Source: Cellulomonas humilata (GTDB lineage Bacteria > Actinomycetota > Actinomycetes > Actinomycetales > Cellulomonadaceae). From it: 40,872 nucleotides of DNA. A program made the translations under genes and the position numbers. Location: positions 1-40,872 of the forward strand of contig NZ_JABMCI010000057.1 of assembly GCF_013359775.1 (NCBI RefSeq). Direction: 5' to 3'. Each line of letters begins with the position of its first letter. Within the stretch, counting starts at the first letter, position 1. The notes beneath the pieces were generated by a model that had not been told where the DNA came from, made no database searches, and worked only from the letters and a program-made list of their open reading frames with translations. Of the stretch, positions 8,473 to 17,890 are shown in pieces.

Positions 8473-11400
8473 GTGAACGGGACGGATGTGGGGGTCCTGG
8501 CCCTTGGCGGGCTGTTCACCGCGGTAGTGGCGTGGTTCTTCTTCGCGCCGAGAAAGACCCAGCAGGCCCAGCTGGAGGGAGGGGTGCAGGTCGTGACCGT
8601 GACGGTGAAGGGCGGCTACAACCCGGACCTGGTCGAGGTCACCGCCGGCACGCCAGTCCGGCTCCTGTTCGACCGCCAGGAGAGTGGTGACTGCACCTCA
8701 CGCGTCGTGTTCCCAGACTTCAAGGTCAACGCGAGCTTGCCCGCGAATCGGACCACCGCTGTCGACCTGATGCCGGCCGTACCTGGCGACTACGAGTTCG
8801 CGTGCGGCATGAATATGGTTCGTGGTCGTCTGCGCGTCGTGGCTGGCGGTGGTGGTGCGGTGGACTCGGCGGGGCGAGCTCCCGCGGCTTCCGCGGCCGC
8901 CGGGCCGGCGGCCCGCGAGGTGACGACCTCGCGGGAGGGCGGTCTGCAGGTCGCCGACGTTCTCCTCGAGGATGTCGCCAACCCAACCGTCGTGCTGGTC
9001 GAGCCGGGCGTGGCGGTCCAACTGCGGCTCGAGCCGGCCGACGATTCGGCCCGGCACGAGCGGTTCACGCTCGCCGACCTCGGCATTGATGTGCCACTCG
9101 CGGAGCACGGAGTCACCGTGGTCGAGATCCCGCCGCTCTCGAGAGGCTGGTACGAGTTCACCTGCGGCACGGGGACGGCGGGAGGCAGCATCGTCGTCCG
9201 CGCGCCGGCCAGAGATTCCGGAGCGAACGAAGGCGCCCACGGTGTGGACGATGCGGAGGCCCAGGACCGGGCGGCGGAGATCGCCGACCTGAAGAAGCGG
9301 GTTCTCGTTGGGGCGGTGGCAAGCGCTCCGGTTCTTTTTGCCGTCATGGCGACAGAGCTGTTCGGTGCGCGGTGGGTTCCCGACCTGCTGATGAACCGCT
9401 GGGCCCAGCTGGCGCTGATCACACCGGTGATGTTCTACACGGGGTGGCCGATCCACAAGACCGGCTGGTTGGCGCTGTCCCATCGCAGTGCCGACATGAA
9501 CTCGCTGATCACGTTGGGCACCATGGCGGCCTACGGCTACAGCCTCATCGTGACCACCCTGCCGAGCCTTCTGCCGACGATCGCCCAGGAGGTGTACTAC
9601 GAGGCTGTCGGGGTCATCATCACGCTGATTCTGCTGGGTCGGTTGCTGGAGACCAAGGCCAAGGCGGGCACCGGGGAGGCGATCCGGGCCTTGATCGGGC
9701 TGCAACCGCGGACAGCGCGGATCGTGCGCGAGCACGTCGAGATGGAAGTCTCCGTCGAGGACGTGCGGATGGGCGACGTCGTCGTCGTCCGTCCTGGTGA
9801 GAAGCTCCCTGTCGACGGCGAGGTTCTCGACGGCAGGTCGTCGGTCGACGAGTCGATGATCACCGGCGAGCCCATGGCCGTGACGAAGAGCATCGGCGAC
9901 ATGGTCGTCGGAGCGACGATCAACCAGACCGGCTCGTTCCGCTACGTGGCGACCAAGGTCGGCGCGGACACTGTGCTGGCGCAGATCATCCGGCTCGTCC
10001 GCGAGGCGCAGGGGTCCAAGGCGCCGATCCAGCGGCTGGTGGATCAGGTATCGGGCTACTTCGTGCCCGCGGTGATGGTGATCGCGATCTGGACGTTCGC
10101 CGCGTGGGCACTTGTGGGCCCACCGCCCGCGTTCGTCCTCGGGCTGGTTGCGGCCGTCTCGGTGCTCATCATCGCGTGCCCCTGCGCGCTCGGTCTGGCC
10201 ACCCCGATGTCGATCACCGTCGGCACGGGCAAGGGCGCCACCCATGGGATCTTGATCCGCTCGGCGGAGGCCTTGGAGACCGCGCACAAGCTGGACACCG
10301 TCGTGCTGGACAAGACCGGCACGATCACCAAGGGCGCCCCGGCCCTGACGGACGTCCTGCCGTGCCCGGGTTTCGACGCGGACGAGATCCTCGCCCTGGT
10401 GGCCGCCGTGGAGCATTCCTCCGAGCACCCGCTGGCCACGGCGATCGTTGCAGGCGCCAAGGAGCGAGGTCTCGACCTTGCGGTCGCGGAGGCATTCGAC
10501 TCCGTGACCGGCCAGGGTGTGCGCGCCTACGTCGGTGGACGTGAGGTCCTCGTCGGAAACGTTCGGCTGCTGGCCACGGCAGGGATCGACGCTGCACCCC
10601 TCGTGGCCGACGTGGCCCGCCTCGCCGGCGACGGCAAGACCCCGATGCTGGTGGCCGTCGAAGGGCGCGCAGCGGGTGTCGTCGCCGTGGCAGACACGCT
10701 CAAGCCCGGCTCGGCGGCCGCCGTCGCTGCCCTGCAGGCCAGGCGCATCGAGGTGGTCATGATGACGGGGGACAACCGGGACACCGCCGCCGCGATCGCG
10801 CGTCAGGTGGGCATCACCCGAGTCGTCGCCGAAGTCATGCCCGAGCACAAGGCCGCCGAGGTCAAGCGGCTGCAGGCCGACGGGCACATCGTCGGCATGG
10901 TGGGTGATGGCATCAACGACGCCCCCGCGCTCGCACAGGCCGACGTCGGCTCGGCCATCGGCACGGGCACGGACGTCGCGATCGAGTCCTCGGACATCAC
11001 CCTGATCTCCGGGGCGCTGTCTGGGCTGGTCACCGCAGTGGACCTGTCGCGAGCCACGATGCGCAACATCCGCCAGAACCTCGCTTTCGCGTTCGTCTAC
11101 AACGGGCTCGGGATCCCGATCGCCGCCGGGGCGCTGTATCCCTTCTTCGGCATCACGCTCAGTCCCATGCTCGCGGCGGCGGCCATGGCACTGTCTTCGC
11201 TTTCGGTGGTGGCGAACGCCAACCGCCTTCGCCGATTCACGCCGCAGGCGATCCCAGAAGTCGTCCGAGTCCGTTCCACGGAACCCGTGGTGGAGATCGG
11301 ACGCTACGAAGAGGAACAGAACCACCACGAGAAGGAGGAACCCATGTTTGGCAAGACACAGAAGGTTGTCGACCCGGTGTGCGGGATGAGCGTCGACCCA

Positions 11401-11505
11401 GCCACAGCCGCCAGCCTCGAGCACGACGGAGTGACGTACTACTTCTGCTCCTCGCACTGCGCGAAGAGCTTCGAGGCCAACCCGGCTGAGTTCGTCACCA
11501 GCTGA
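8473..11505 (+). CDS. P1B-type copper ATPase with two cupredoxin-like domains and a C-terminal YHS domain
   Basis: 1010-aa heavy-metal ATPase of unusual build. After one N-terminal membrane helix (residues about 5-24) come two cupredoxin-like domains (about 38-123 and 155-245). The first keeps Cys and Met in FACGMNM; the second has [10 protein letters not shown], without the Met. The ATPase core follows with CPC at 569-571, phosphorylated Asp613 (DKTGT), SEHP and VGDGIND. The last 53 residues are a YHS metal-binding domain ([17 protein letters not shown]) in the same frame. There is no HMA domain. The frame is open from an ATG at 8458, but the GTG at 8473 has AAGGTGG five bases upstream and is preferred. 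A CsoR-type box precedes it and a strong hairpin follows, so it forms a copper-induced single transcription unit. Probable role: Cu(I) export. Confidence 0.93.
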   Translation: MNGTDVGVLALGGLFTAVVAWFFFAPRKTQQAQLEGGVQVVTVTVKGGYNPDLVEVTAGTPVRLLFDRQESGDCTSRVVFPDFKVNASLPANRTTAVDLMPAVPGDYEFACGMNMVRGRLRVVAGGGGAVDSAGRAPAASAAAGPAAREVTTSREGGLQVADVLLEDVANPTVVLVEPGVAVQLRLEPADDSARHERFTLADLGIDVPLAEHGVTVVEIPPLSRGWYEFTCGTGTAGGSIVVRAPARDSGANEGAHGVDDAEAQDRAAEIADLKKRVLVGAVASAPVLFAVMATELFGARWVPDLLMNRWAQLALITPVMFYTGWPIHKTGWLALSHRSADMNSLITLGTMAAYGYSLIVTTLPSLLPTIAQEVYYEAVGVIITLILLGRLLETKAKAGTGEAIRALIGLQPRTARIVREHVEMEVSVEDVRMGDVVVVRPGEKLPVDGEVLDGRSSVDESMITGEPMAVTKSIGDMVVGATINQTGSFRYVATKVGADTVLAQIIRLVREAQGSKAPIQRLVDQVSGYFVPAVMVIAIWTFAAWALVGPPPAFVLGLVAAVSVLIIACPCALGLATPMSITVGTGKGATHGILIRSAEALETAHKLDTVVLDKTGTITKGAPALTDVLPCPGFDADEILALVAAVEHSSEHPLATAIVAGAKERGLDLAVAEAFDSVTGQGVRAYVGGREVLVGNVRLLATAGIDAAPLVADVARLAGDGKTPMLVAVEGRAAGVVAVADTLKPGSAAAVAALQARRIEVVMMTGDNRDTAAAIARQVGITRVVAEVMPEHKAAEVKRLQADGHIVGMVGDGINDAPALAQADVGSAIGTGTDVAIESSDITLISGALSGLVTAVDLSRATMRNIRQNLAFAFVYNGLGIPIAAGALYPFFGITLSPMLAAAAMALSSLSVVANANRLRRFTPQAIPEVVRVRSTEPVVEIGRYEEEQNHHEKEEPMFGKTQKVVDPVCGMSVDPATAASLEHDGVTYYFCSSHCAKSFEANPAEFVTS
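11344..11505 (+). CDS. Possible free YHS-domain protein from an internal in-frame start
   Basis: The ATG at 11344 lies inside the ATPase reading frame and is preceded by AAGGAGG with five bases of spacing, one of the best ribosome binding sites in the window. It would give a 53-aa protein consisting of just the YHS domain (Cys in DPVCGMSVD and in FCSSHC). In relatives the YHS protein is often a separate small gene behind the ATPase; here no stop codon separates the two, so both a fusion and a free YHS protein could be made. Internal initiation is inferred from the ribosome binding site alone. Confidence 0.45.
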   Translation: MFGKTQKVVDPVCGMSVDPATAASLEHDGVTYYFCSSHCAKSFEANPAEFVTS

Positions 11506-11506
11506 C

Positions 11507-11551
11507 CCGTCGGGGAGGCCGCCCGCCGTGCGCGCGCGGCCTGCCCGACGG
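11507..11551 (+). terminator. Strong hairpin after the cupredoxin-ATPase gene
   Basis: A 16-bp stem (arms 11507-11522 and 11536-11551, 15 of 16 positions paired, beginning CCGTCGGG and ending CCCGACGG) around a 13-nt loop, one base after the stop codon. There is no T-tract, as is usual for high-GC actinobacterial terminators. Confidence 0.75.
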
Positions 11552-11692
11552 ACGCGAGACGAAGACGGACCGCCGCGAACGGACCGGAAGTGGTACGGCC
11601 TGGCTGCGCGTCACGGACGCGTCCGAGCGCGCGCTCGAGGTGCTCCAGAGCACGCGACGAGATGCCAACACCTCACGAGAGGACCATCGATC

Positions 11693-11896
11693 ATGGCGAA
11701 CCCGAGGACCACCAGGCTGGCCGTGGCTGGCCTGGATCTCGCCTCCTCCGCGGCGATCATGCCGACGACGCCGGTGCGCCGAGCTGACCTGCTCACGGTC
11801 GAGGCGCTCGCCCAGTTGCAGCCGGCCGTCGTCCCCTTCGACCCGGACGCACCGTCTGTGCGCCCTCCTTCGCCGGGCCCAGACGGCGACCGCTGA
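11693..11896 (+). CDS. Hypothetical 67-aa protein
   Basis: Short frame starting at an ATG with a purine-rich GAGAGGA about nine bases upstream and ending just before the EamA gene. The product (starting MANPRTTRLAVAGLDL) has no membrane segment, no cysteine and a Pro/Asp-rich tail; it is not recognised. The sequence from 11552 to 11692 holds nothing identifiable. The gene may be real or a chance frame; support is only the start signal and position. Confidence 0.3.
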   Translation: MANPRTTRLAVAGLDLASSAAIMPTTPVRRADLLTVEALAQLQPAVVPFDPDAPSVRPPSPGPDGDR

Positions 11897-11907
11897 TCGG
11901 CCCGCAC

Positions 11908-12870
11908 ATGGCAGCCAGACGCAGCGGCCCGGCGGACCCCATATCCGGGGTGCGGCGATCACCCAGTCCGGCACGGATGTTGTGGATCACCGCCGCGCTG
12001 GGCTCATGCTTCATCGCCATTCAGTGGGGGCTGCGAGATGCCCCCGTCCTGTGGTTCGCGGCCCTACGTGCGCTCGTCGCCGGAGGAGGGCTGCTCGCGC
12101 TCGGTGCGATACAACGGCGGCCGTTCCCCGTTGGGCCAGGGGAGTGGCGGCGCCTCACGATCCTGGGTCTCGTGAACGTGACACTTGCGTTCGGGGCCAT
12201 GTTCGCTGGCGCCGCGGGACTAGCCACCGGCACGGCCGCGGTACTCGCCAACGCCCAGCCCCTGCTGATCCTCCTGCCCGCGTGGTGGCTGTACGGCGAG
12301 ACGCTCTCCGCCCGGACCACGACCGCAATGGTGGTCGGCTTTGCTGGCCTGCTCGCAGTGGCGTTGCCCGGGGGCGGTGGTAGCGGTGCGGCGCTTTCGC
12401 TGCTGGCCGCGGCCGCTGTCACCGGCGGGACCCTTCTTGCACGACGACTTGGAGGTCTCGACATCATTGTCGCGACCGGATGGCACCTGGTGATCGGCGG
12501 CGTCGCTCTGGCCGGCCTCGCTGGCGCGATCGAAGGCGCCCCCGCCATAGCTTGGACCCCGCGCTTTTCTCTGTCGCTTGCCTTCCTCGCCTTCGTGGGC
12601 ACTGCGGCGACGACTGTCGCGTGGTTCACCGAGGCGCGCCGCGTCCGTATGGACGCCCTCACCGCTTGGACATTCCTGACGCCCGTCTTCGGCATCGTGC
12701 TCGCGGCGGCCGTCCTTGGCGAACGGCCGCAGGGCTGGACCGCTGCGGGCCTTCTGGTCGTCTTGGTAGCCCTCTACCTGTCGGTGCGCCCTACGCGTCA
12801 AGCATGGGCGCCGCCACCGGACACCGACGAGTCCGCGTCGGTGCACCCCTCACGCCCGGTGAAGCCATGA
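11908..12870 (+). CDS. EamA/DMT-family transporter
   Basis: 320-aa membrane protein of the drug/metabolite transporter superfamily, made of two EamA repeats with about ten hydrophobic helices. Family features include the first-half NAQPLLILLPAWWLYGETLS segment and the second-half TAWTFLTPVFGIVLAAAVLGE segment ending in the typical Gly-Glu. Members export amino acids, sugars or other metabolites; the substrate cannot be read here. The N-terminal 23 residues before MLWITAALG are hydrophilic, so the true start may be near 11977. Its stop overlaps the start of the following carbohydrate enzyme by four bases (ATGA), so the pair is co-translated and may act on the same sugar. No link to metals is visible. 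Confidence 0.9.
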   Translation: MAARRSGPADPISGVRRSPSPARMLWITAALGSCFIAIQWGLRDAPVLWFAALRALVAGGGLLALGAIQRRPFPVGPGEWRRLTILGLVNVTLAFGAMFAGAAGLATGTAAVLANAQPLLILLPAWWLYGETLSARTTTAMVVGFAGLLAVALPGGGGSGAALSLLAAAAVTGGTLLARRLGGLDIIVATGWHLVIGGVALAGLAGAIEGAPAIAWTPRFSLSLAFLAFVGTAATTVAWFTEARRVRMDALTAWTFLTPVFGIVLAAAVLGERPQGWTAAGLLVVLVALYLSVRPTRQAWAPPPDTDESASVHPSRPVKP

Positions 12871-15800
12871 GATATCCGCCATCGAAGATGCGTTCGTCCA
12901 CTCCGGCACCCGCCGGTGCCACACCGCCCCAGGAAGCGGTGATCTTCGACCTGGACGGCGTCGTCACCGACACCGCCACCCTCCACGCCGCCGCGTGGCG
13001 ACAGCTGTTCGCCGATGTGCTGGCCGACGCCCGAGTCCCGGGCGGTGCCTCCCATCAACCGTTCGACGCGACCGCCGACTACCGCCGGTACGTCGACGGG
13101 CGCGCGCGGGAGGACGGGGTGCGCAACTTCCTCGCTGCCCGGGGGATCGAGATCCCCCTAGGCTCGCCCGACGACCCTGCCGGGTCCTGGACCGTGCACG
13201 GTCTGGCCGGGCGCAAGAACTCGATCTACCTAGGCCTGCTCGCGGGCACGGGCGTCAAGGCCTACCCGGGCACCTCCGAGCTGCTCGGCAGGCTTCGCGC
13301 GGGTGGCGTCCGGCTCGCCCTCGTCACAGCGAGCCGAAATGCTGCGGCAATCGTGACCGCGGCCGGCCTCGACGGGGTGTTCGACGTCGTCGTGGACGGC
13401 GAGCGAGCCCAGGACCTTGGACTACCAGGCAAGCCGGATCCGGCCATGTTTCTCCAGGCCGCGAACGAGCTCCGGGTACAGCCGGCTCGCGCCGCCGTGG
13501 TCGAGGACGCTGCGGCGGGCGTAGCCGCGGCACGGCGCGGTGGGTTCGGCATGGTCGTGGGGGTCGACCGCGGTGGCCAGCGCGATTCGCTGGAGGCTGC
13601 CGGTGCGGACGTCGTCGTCTCCGACGTCGCGCAGCTGGACCTCGGGTCGTTGAGAGCGGACCCGTGGGTTCTCGTCTACGAGGGCTTCGACCCGGCGCAC
13701 GAGGGGCATCGCGAGGCGTTGACCGCGCTGGGCAACGGCTACCTCGGCACCCGCGGCGTCGCTCCCGAGCGAGCGAGCGATGGTGTCCACTACCCAGGGA
13801 CGTATCTGGCCGGGGTGTACAACCGATTGACGACGATGGTGCACGACAGGCAGATGGAGGACGAGTCGCTCGTCAACGCCCCCAACTGGCTCGTCTTCGA
13901 CGTGGGCATCGGCACCGAGGGCTGGTGGTCGGCGGGTGCCCTGACCATCACCGCGGAGCGCAGAGAGCTGGACCTGCGGCGGGGAGTGTTGACGCGGACC
14001 GCCGTGCTGACAGACCAAGCCGGCAGACGGCTACGCCTTTCCCAGCGACGTCTCGCGTCGATGGCGCGGCCGCACCTCTGCGGTCTTGAGACGACTCTGG
14101 TAGCCGAGGGGTGGGACGGACCTATCAGAGTGCGCTCGGGTATCGACGCCGGCGTACGCAACGACAACGTCGCCGAGTACCGCGAGCTCGCCGACCGGCA
14201 CTTGCGGACGGTGACGGTTCAGGAGGCCGGCGAGGCCACCATGCTGGTCGAGGTTGAGACGACCCAGAGCCACGTGCGGATCGCCACCGCGGCACGCACC
14301 ACGGTCACCGGTGCCGAACCCAACCGGGATCCCGTCCTGGAGCACGATCGGGACCGTGGGGACCTCCTGCTGGAAGTGACCCTGCACGACGGTCAACCGG
14401 TCACCATCGACAAGACCGTCTCGATCTTCACCACCAAGGATCGGGCCATTGCCTCGCCCCGGCTCGCCGCCATAGAGGAGCTGCTGCGGGCACCGGACGG
14501 GTTCGCGGGGTTGCTCCCCGACCACATCGCCAGCTGGGCACGGCTCTGGAGCCGCTATGGCATTGCGCTGGACGCTGATCGGCAGACCCAGCTCGTCCTC
14601 AATCTGCACGTGTTCCACGTTCTCCAGTCGGTGTCGGCTCATAGCGCCGAGCTGGATGCGGGCGTGCCCGCGCGGGGGCTGCACGGAGAGGGCTACCGCG
14701 GGCACGTGTTCTGGGACGAGCTCTTCGTCCTACCCGTGCTGACCGCTCGACAGCCCTGGCTCACGCGCTCCTTGCTGGACTACCGGTTCCGGCGGCTGGA
14801 CGCCGCCCGCGACGGCGCTGCGCACGAAGGTCTCCGTGGAGCGATGTTTCCCTGGCAGAGCGGTAGCGACGGCCGTGAGGAGACGCCCAGCATGCTGTTC
14901 AATCGCAGATCCGAGCGCTGGATGCCGGACAACTCCAGCCGCCAGCGGCACGTGGGGCTGGCGATCGCCTACAGCGCCTGGCGGTACTTCGAGGTCACCG
15001 GGGACGTCGCCTGGCTCGTGCATCGCGGTGCCGACCTGATCATCGAGGTGGCCAGACTCTTCACGTCCTTGGCCACCTACGACGCCGTGGAGGACCGCTT
15101 CCACATCGACGGTGTCATGGGCCCGGACGAGTACCACGACGGCTACCCCGATGCTCCCGGCGGCGGCCTGCGCGACAACGCCTACACCAACGTGCTTGCC
15201 GCGTGGGTGCTGCGCCGGGCCGTCGAGGCCCTCGAGCTCACACAGCGCCACGACTGGGACGAGCTGCACGAACGCCTGCGGATCCAGCCGACAGAAGCCG
15301 ATGACTGGGACCACCTGGCGAGGCGACTGGCCGTGCCATTCCACGACGACGGAGTGATCAGCCAGTTCGCCGACTACGCGGAGCTGAAGGAACTGGACTG
15401 GCCTTCCTACCGGGCCAGGTACGGGAACATCGGACGTCTGGACCTCATCCTGGAAGCCGAGGAAGACTCCACCAACCGGTACAAGCTTGCCAAGCAAGCG
15501 GACGTCCTCATGCTCGTCTACCTGCTGGGCCCCGAGGTCCTTGTCGAGACGATCGGCAGCCTCGGCTACGGCATCACGCCCGATGCGCTCACGAGGACAG
15601 TCGAGTACTACCTGGCTCGCACTGCGCACGGGTCCACGCTGAGTCGCGTCGTGCACGCCTCGGTGCTGGCACGCGTGGACCCGCGACGCTCCTGGCAGAC
15701 GTTCCGGGACGCCCTCGCCGCGGACCTGGACGACACCCAGGGTGGGACGACCAGCGAGGGCATCCATCTCGGTGCGATGGCTAGCACTCTAGACATCGTC

Positions 15801-16094
15801 ACGCGTGTCTTCGCCGGCTATCGCACGGTGGGTGACATGGTCGTCCTTAACCCGCGTCTGCCCGACGGGCTTGTCTCGGCGCGGTTCGGTCTGGTGCACC
15901 GCGGGCAGCGCTTGCAGGTTCGGCTGGACCGCGACTCTGTTGCAGTGGCGGCCGACCCGCGGGTAACCAACCAGCGTGTGCGAGTGCGGGTGGGCGGGCG
16001 GACCAGGACGATGGTGGACGGTCAGGACGTGGTCTTCACCACTCCGAGACCCCGAGAGAACGCGACGGCTCAGGATGCCGCATACGGCGCGTGA
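12867..16094 (+). CDS. Beta-phosphoglucomutase (HAD) fused to GH65 glycoside phosphorylase
   Basis: 1075-aa two-domain cytoplasmic enzyme. The N-terminal HAD domain (about residues 20-255) has the nucleophile motif DLDGVVTDT, the Thr motif VTASR and the VVEDAAAGV Asp motif of beta-phosphoglucomutase. The GH65 domain (about 265-1045) has the general acid in GPDEYH (Glu755) and the phosphate-binding HGSTLS motif near 915. Such fusions split an alpha-glucoside such as trehalose, maltose or kojibiose with phosphate and convert beta-glucose-1-phosphate to glucose-6-phosphate; the exact disaccharide cannot be told. The start ATG overlaps the EamA stop by four bases; upstream in-frame codons would run deep into EamA. 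It appears intact. It interrupts the metal genes and may be an older chromosomal pair into which islands inserted. Confidence 0.93.
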   Translation: MRYPPSKMRSSTPAPAGATPPQEAVIFDLDGVVTDTATLHAAAWRQLFADVLADARVPGGASHQPFDATADYRRYVDGRAREDGVRNFLAARGIEIPLGSPDDPAGSWTVHGLAGRKNSIYLGLLAGTGVKAYPGTSELLGRLRAGGVRLALVTASRNAAAIVTAAGLDGVFDVVVDGERAQDLGLPGKPDPAMFLQAANELRVQPARAAVVEDAAAGVAAARRGGFGMVVGVDRGGQRDSLEAAGADVVVSDVAQLDLGSLRADPWVLVYEGFDPAHEGHREALTALGNGYLGTRGVAPERASDGVHYPGTYLAGVYNRLTTMVHDRQMEDESLVNAPNWLVFDVGIGTEGWWSAGALTITAERRELDLRRGVLTRTAVLTDQAGRRLRLSQRRLASMARPHLCGLETTLVAEGWDGPIRVRSGIDAGVRNDNVAEYRELADRHLRTVTVQEAGEATMLVEVETTQSHVRIATAARTTVTGAEPNRDPVLEHDRDRGDLLLEVTLHDGQPVTIDKTVSIFTTKDRAIASPRLAAIEELLRAPDGFAGLLPDHIASWARLWSRYGIALDADRQTQLVLNLHVFHVLQSVSAHSAELDAGVPARGLHGEGYRGHVFWDELFVLPVLTARQPWLTRSLLDYRFRRLDAARDGAAHEGLRGAMFPWQSGSDGREETPSMLFNRRSERWMPDNSSRQRHVGLAIAYSAWRYFEVTGDVAWLVHRGADLIIEVARLFTSLATYDAVEDRFHIDGVMGPDEYHDGYPDAPGGGLRDNAYTNVLAAWVLRRAVEALELTQRHDWDELHERLRIQPTEADDWDHLARRLAVPFHDDGVISQFADYAELKELDWPSYRARYGNIGRLDLILEAEEDSTNRYKLAKQADVLMLVYLLGPEVLVETIGSLGYGITPDALTRTVEYYLARTAHGSTLSRVVHASVLARVDPRRSWQTFRDALAADLDDTQGGTTSEGIHLGAMASTLDIVTRVFAGYRTVGDMVVLNPRLPDGLVSARFGLVHRGQRLQVRLDRDSVAVAADPRVTNQRVRVRVGGRTRTMVDGQDVVFTTPRPRENATAQDAAYGA

Positions 16095-16119
16095 GCGTCA
16101 TTCGCCCACCCGTGTTGCT

Positions 16120-16146
16120 GCGAATCCGGCGAGGATCTCGATTCGC
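16120..16146. terminator. Hairpin between convergent GH65 and lgt genes
   Basis: Inverted repeat GCGAATC...GATTCGC (7-bp arms, 13-nt loop) in the 86-bp gap where the two genes converge, so it could end transcription from both sides. There is no T-tract. Confidence 0.45.
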
Positions 16147-16180
16147 TGGGATGCCCCGAGCGGGCGCACCGGCGGTGGGG

Positions 16181-16978
16181 TCACGGCGAGACCAAGGTGC
16201 CGTCCGGGTGCGGCGCACCGGCGGGCGCGATCACGCCCGGCCGACCCTGCGTAGTGCGCCGGCCGGCTCGGACGATCGCCACACCACCGACCGCGATGCC
16301 GATCAACGCCCAAAGCTGCGGTTGTGTCAGCCCGCCGAGCACCGGGGTGTTGATGCGCAGGAACTCCACAAGGAACCGGGACATGCCGGAGAGCACGAGG
16401 TAGGCCCCAAAGACCCCGATCGGTGCCAGGCGGTGCTCGAGGCGCCAGAGGATCACGGCGATCAGCACGGCGGCGAGGGTCTCGTACAGCTGCGTCGGAT
16501 GCACCGGGACCGTCGACGGAACGACGCCGTCCGGGAAGGCGACGCCCCAGGGCAGCGTGGTGGGTGTGCCGTAGGTGCCGTCTCCGGACAGGAAGCAGCC
16601 GATCCGACCGATGCCGTAGGCGAGGGCGAGCGGCGCTGCCGCGGCACCGGCCACCTCGGCCGCGGGCAGGCTATGGCGCCGGATGACCACGAGCGCTGAG
16701 ATCACACCGCCGATCAGACCGCCGTACCAGGTGAAGCCCATGCCGCCCAGGTGGTGCAGGCTGAAATCGGACAGGTGCTCCAAGACGTAGTAGGCCTTGG
16801 CGCCGACGAATCCCCAGATGGTGGCCCACAGCACCAGCGAGGTGGCGGAATCCTTGGGGAGTCCGAGGCGGGCGAAAGCCCGGCCGAGAAGCCAGATCGC
16901 GACGATCGCGGCGACGGCTTTGCTGACGCCGTAGCTCTGCACTTGAAAGCTGCCGATCGAGAACAGCACCGGTAGCAC
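16181..16978 (-). CDS. lgt: Prolipoprotein diacylglyceryl transferase (Lgt)
   Basis: 265-aa membrane enzyme that attaches diacylglycerol to the lipobox Cys of prelipoproteins. About seven membrane helices are visible together with the family signature GRIGCFLSGDGTYG (about residues 125-138), the segment HPTQLYE (about 160) and RFLVEFLR (about 205), which contain essential Arg/His residues. The frame extends to 17047, but the GTG at 16978 has AGGAGG nine bases upstream and gives the usual N-terminus. It is alone on the minus strand in a metal island, so it is probably an accessory copy next to a chromosomal lgt. With lnt at 18581 and the lipoprotein-like TlpA at 27140 it suggests island-encoded lipoprotein processing. 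A response-regulator-like motif lies about 106 bp upstream. Confidence 0.92.
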   Translation of the reverse strand: MLPVLFSIGSFQVQSYGVSKAVAAIVAIWLLGRAFARLGLPKDSATSLVLWATIWGFVGAKAYYVLEHLSDFSLHHLGGMGFTWYGGLIGGVISALVVIRRHSLPAAEVAGAAAAPLALAYGIGRIGCFLSGDGTYGTPTTLPWGVAFPDGVVPSTVPVHPTQLYETLAAVLIAVILWRLEHRLAPIGVFGAYLVLSGMSRFLVEFLRINTPVLGGLTQPQLWALIGIAVGGVAIVRAGRRTTQGRPGVIAPAGAPHPDGTLVSP

Positions 16979-17083
16979 GTGAGTCTCCCTCCTGAATCCG
17001 GCGGCGGTGCCGTCGGCCGATGACGCGACGGGGCGCCCGACGACCACGCTGGGCCCTTATGCCCTCTGGTCCGGCTGGCGTGT

Positions 17084-17105
17084 GATCAACGTTCGATGAA
17101 AGTCA
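17084..17105 (+). promoter_or_regulatory. 11-bp direct-repeat motif upstream of lgt
   Basis: GATCAACGTTC followed directly by GATGAAAGTCA: an ATCAA half and an ATGAA half exactly 11 bp apart, as at 4433-4452 and 34290-34311. It lies about 106 bp before the lgt start in the control region. It is a candidate site for the response regulator encoded at 33510-34235; this is inference from similarity and spacing. Confidence 0.4.
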
Positions 17106-17890
17106 CCCCCCACCCTGTCGTTGGGCCCGAGGACGTGCGCTGGGCCCGGCCCTCAATGGCGCATCGAGTCCTCTGCTGCGGGCGGTGCGCTCCACTTCAG
17201 CCGTGCGGCCCGCCGATGTCCGCTTCGGGCCCGCCGCTGGGGCGCTAGTTGGAACGGGGACGGGTGCCTACAGTGCAGAGGTCGGGCCTGAGCGGGCGCG
17301 CGCTGCGGCTCCACTTCGACACCGGGTATGCGCGGCTCGCCGCGCCGGCGTTGAGAGGATCGGTCAGCGGTGGCTTCGCAGAGGGAGTTCTTGACCTGCG
17401 GACCTCTCGGTGAGGTGTCTGAGTCCGGAGAAATGTGCCACTGACCTCGCCGAGCCAGGTGTCGAAGTACCGGACGAGTTGACCGCCTGGAGGGGCGTGG
17501 ACTGGTGGGTCATGGCCGGGCCGTTCGTCAAACCAACGGCTCGCGCCTGAGGGCGGCGAAGACCTCGGCGCGGCGGCAGCTCATGTTCGGCAGGGAGGGT
17601 GGGTGCATCACAGCGACGCGGGGAACAGGACAACCTACGCACCGCCGGTTGTTCGGCCACCCGAGCACGATCGGTTCGCCGTTGGTCAAGTCTTTGCGGA
17701 ACTCCCCTTCACGGCCTTGAGGTCGGTCAACGATGGAGGACGTTCGTCGGATCGGACTGCGTCCTCGGCGTGGCCCGGAGGACCGGGCGCGAGGCTCCGC
17801 AGCGGGAACCTTCACCGAAGGTTGATCGGCGGGCGCCAAGATCGCTCGCCACGTCCCACGACAATGAATGGGGTCGCGTCCGTCCGTTCG
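17106..17890. other. 785-bp stretch with no recognisable gene
   Basis: Several short open frames exist on both strands but none has a start signal or a recognised product. Two pieces have a coding-like amino-acid mix and may be remnants: minus strand about 17528-17735 (contains DLTNGEPIVLGWPNNRRC) and minus strand about 17820-17935 (contains EDIKKHLLMFIERTD, running into the multicopper oxidase remnant). Neither was identified. The stretch looks like debris between lgt and the decayed oxidase. Confidence 0.5.

Noticed and set aside
8698..11457. Minus-strand open frame of about 900 codons opposite the cupredoxin-ATPase
   Set aside because: Composition is Arg/His/Asp/Gly-rich with no domain, and it lies wholly antisense to a gene with complete catalytic motifs.
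17528..17839. Minus-strand frame containing DLTNGEPIVLGWPNNRRC
   Set aside because: Possible remnant of a gene but not recognised; no ribosome binding site and the rest of the frame is low-information.
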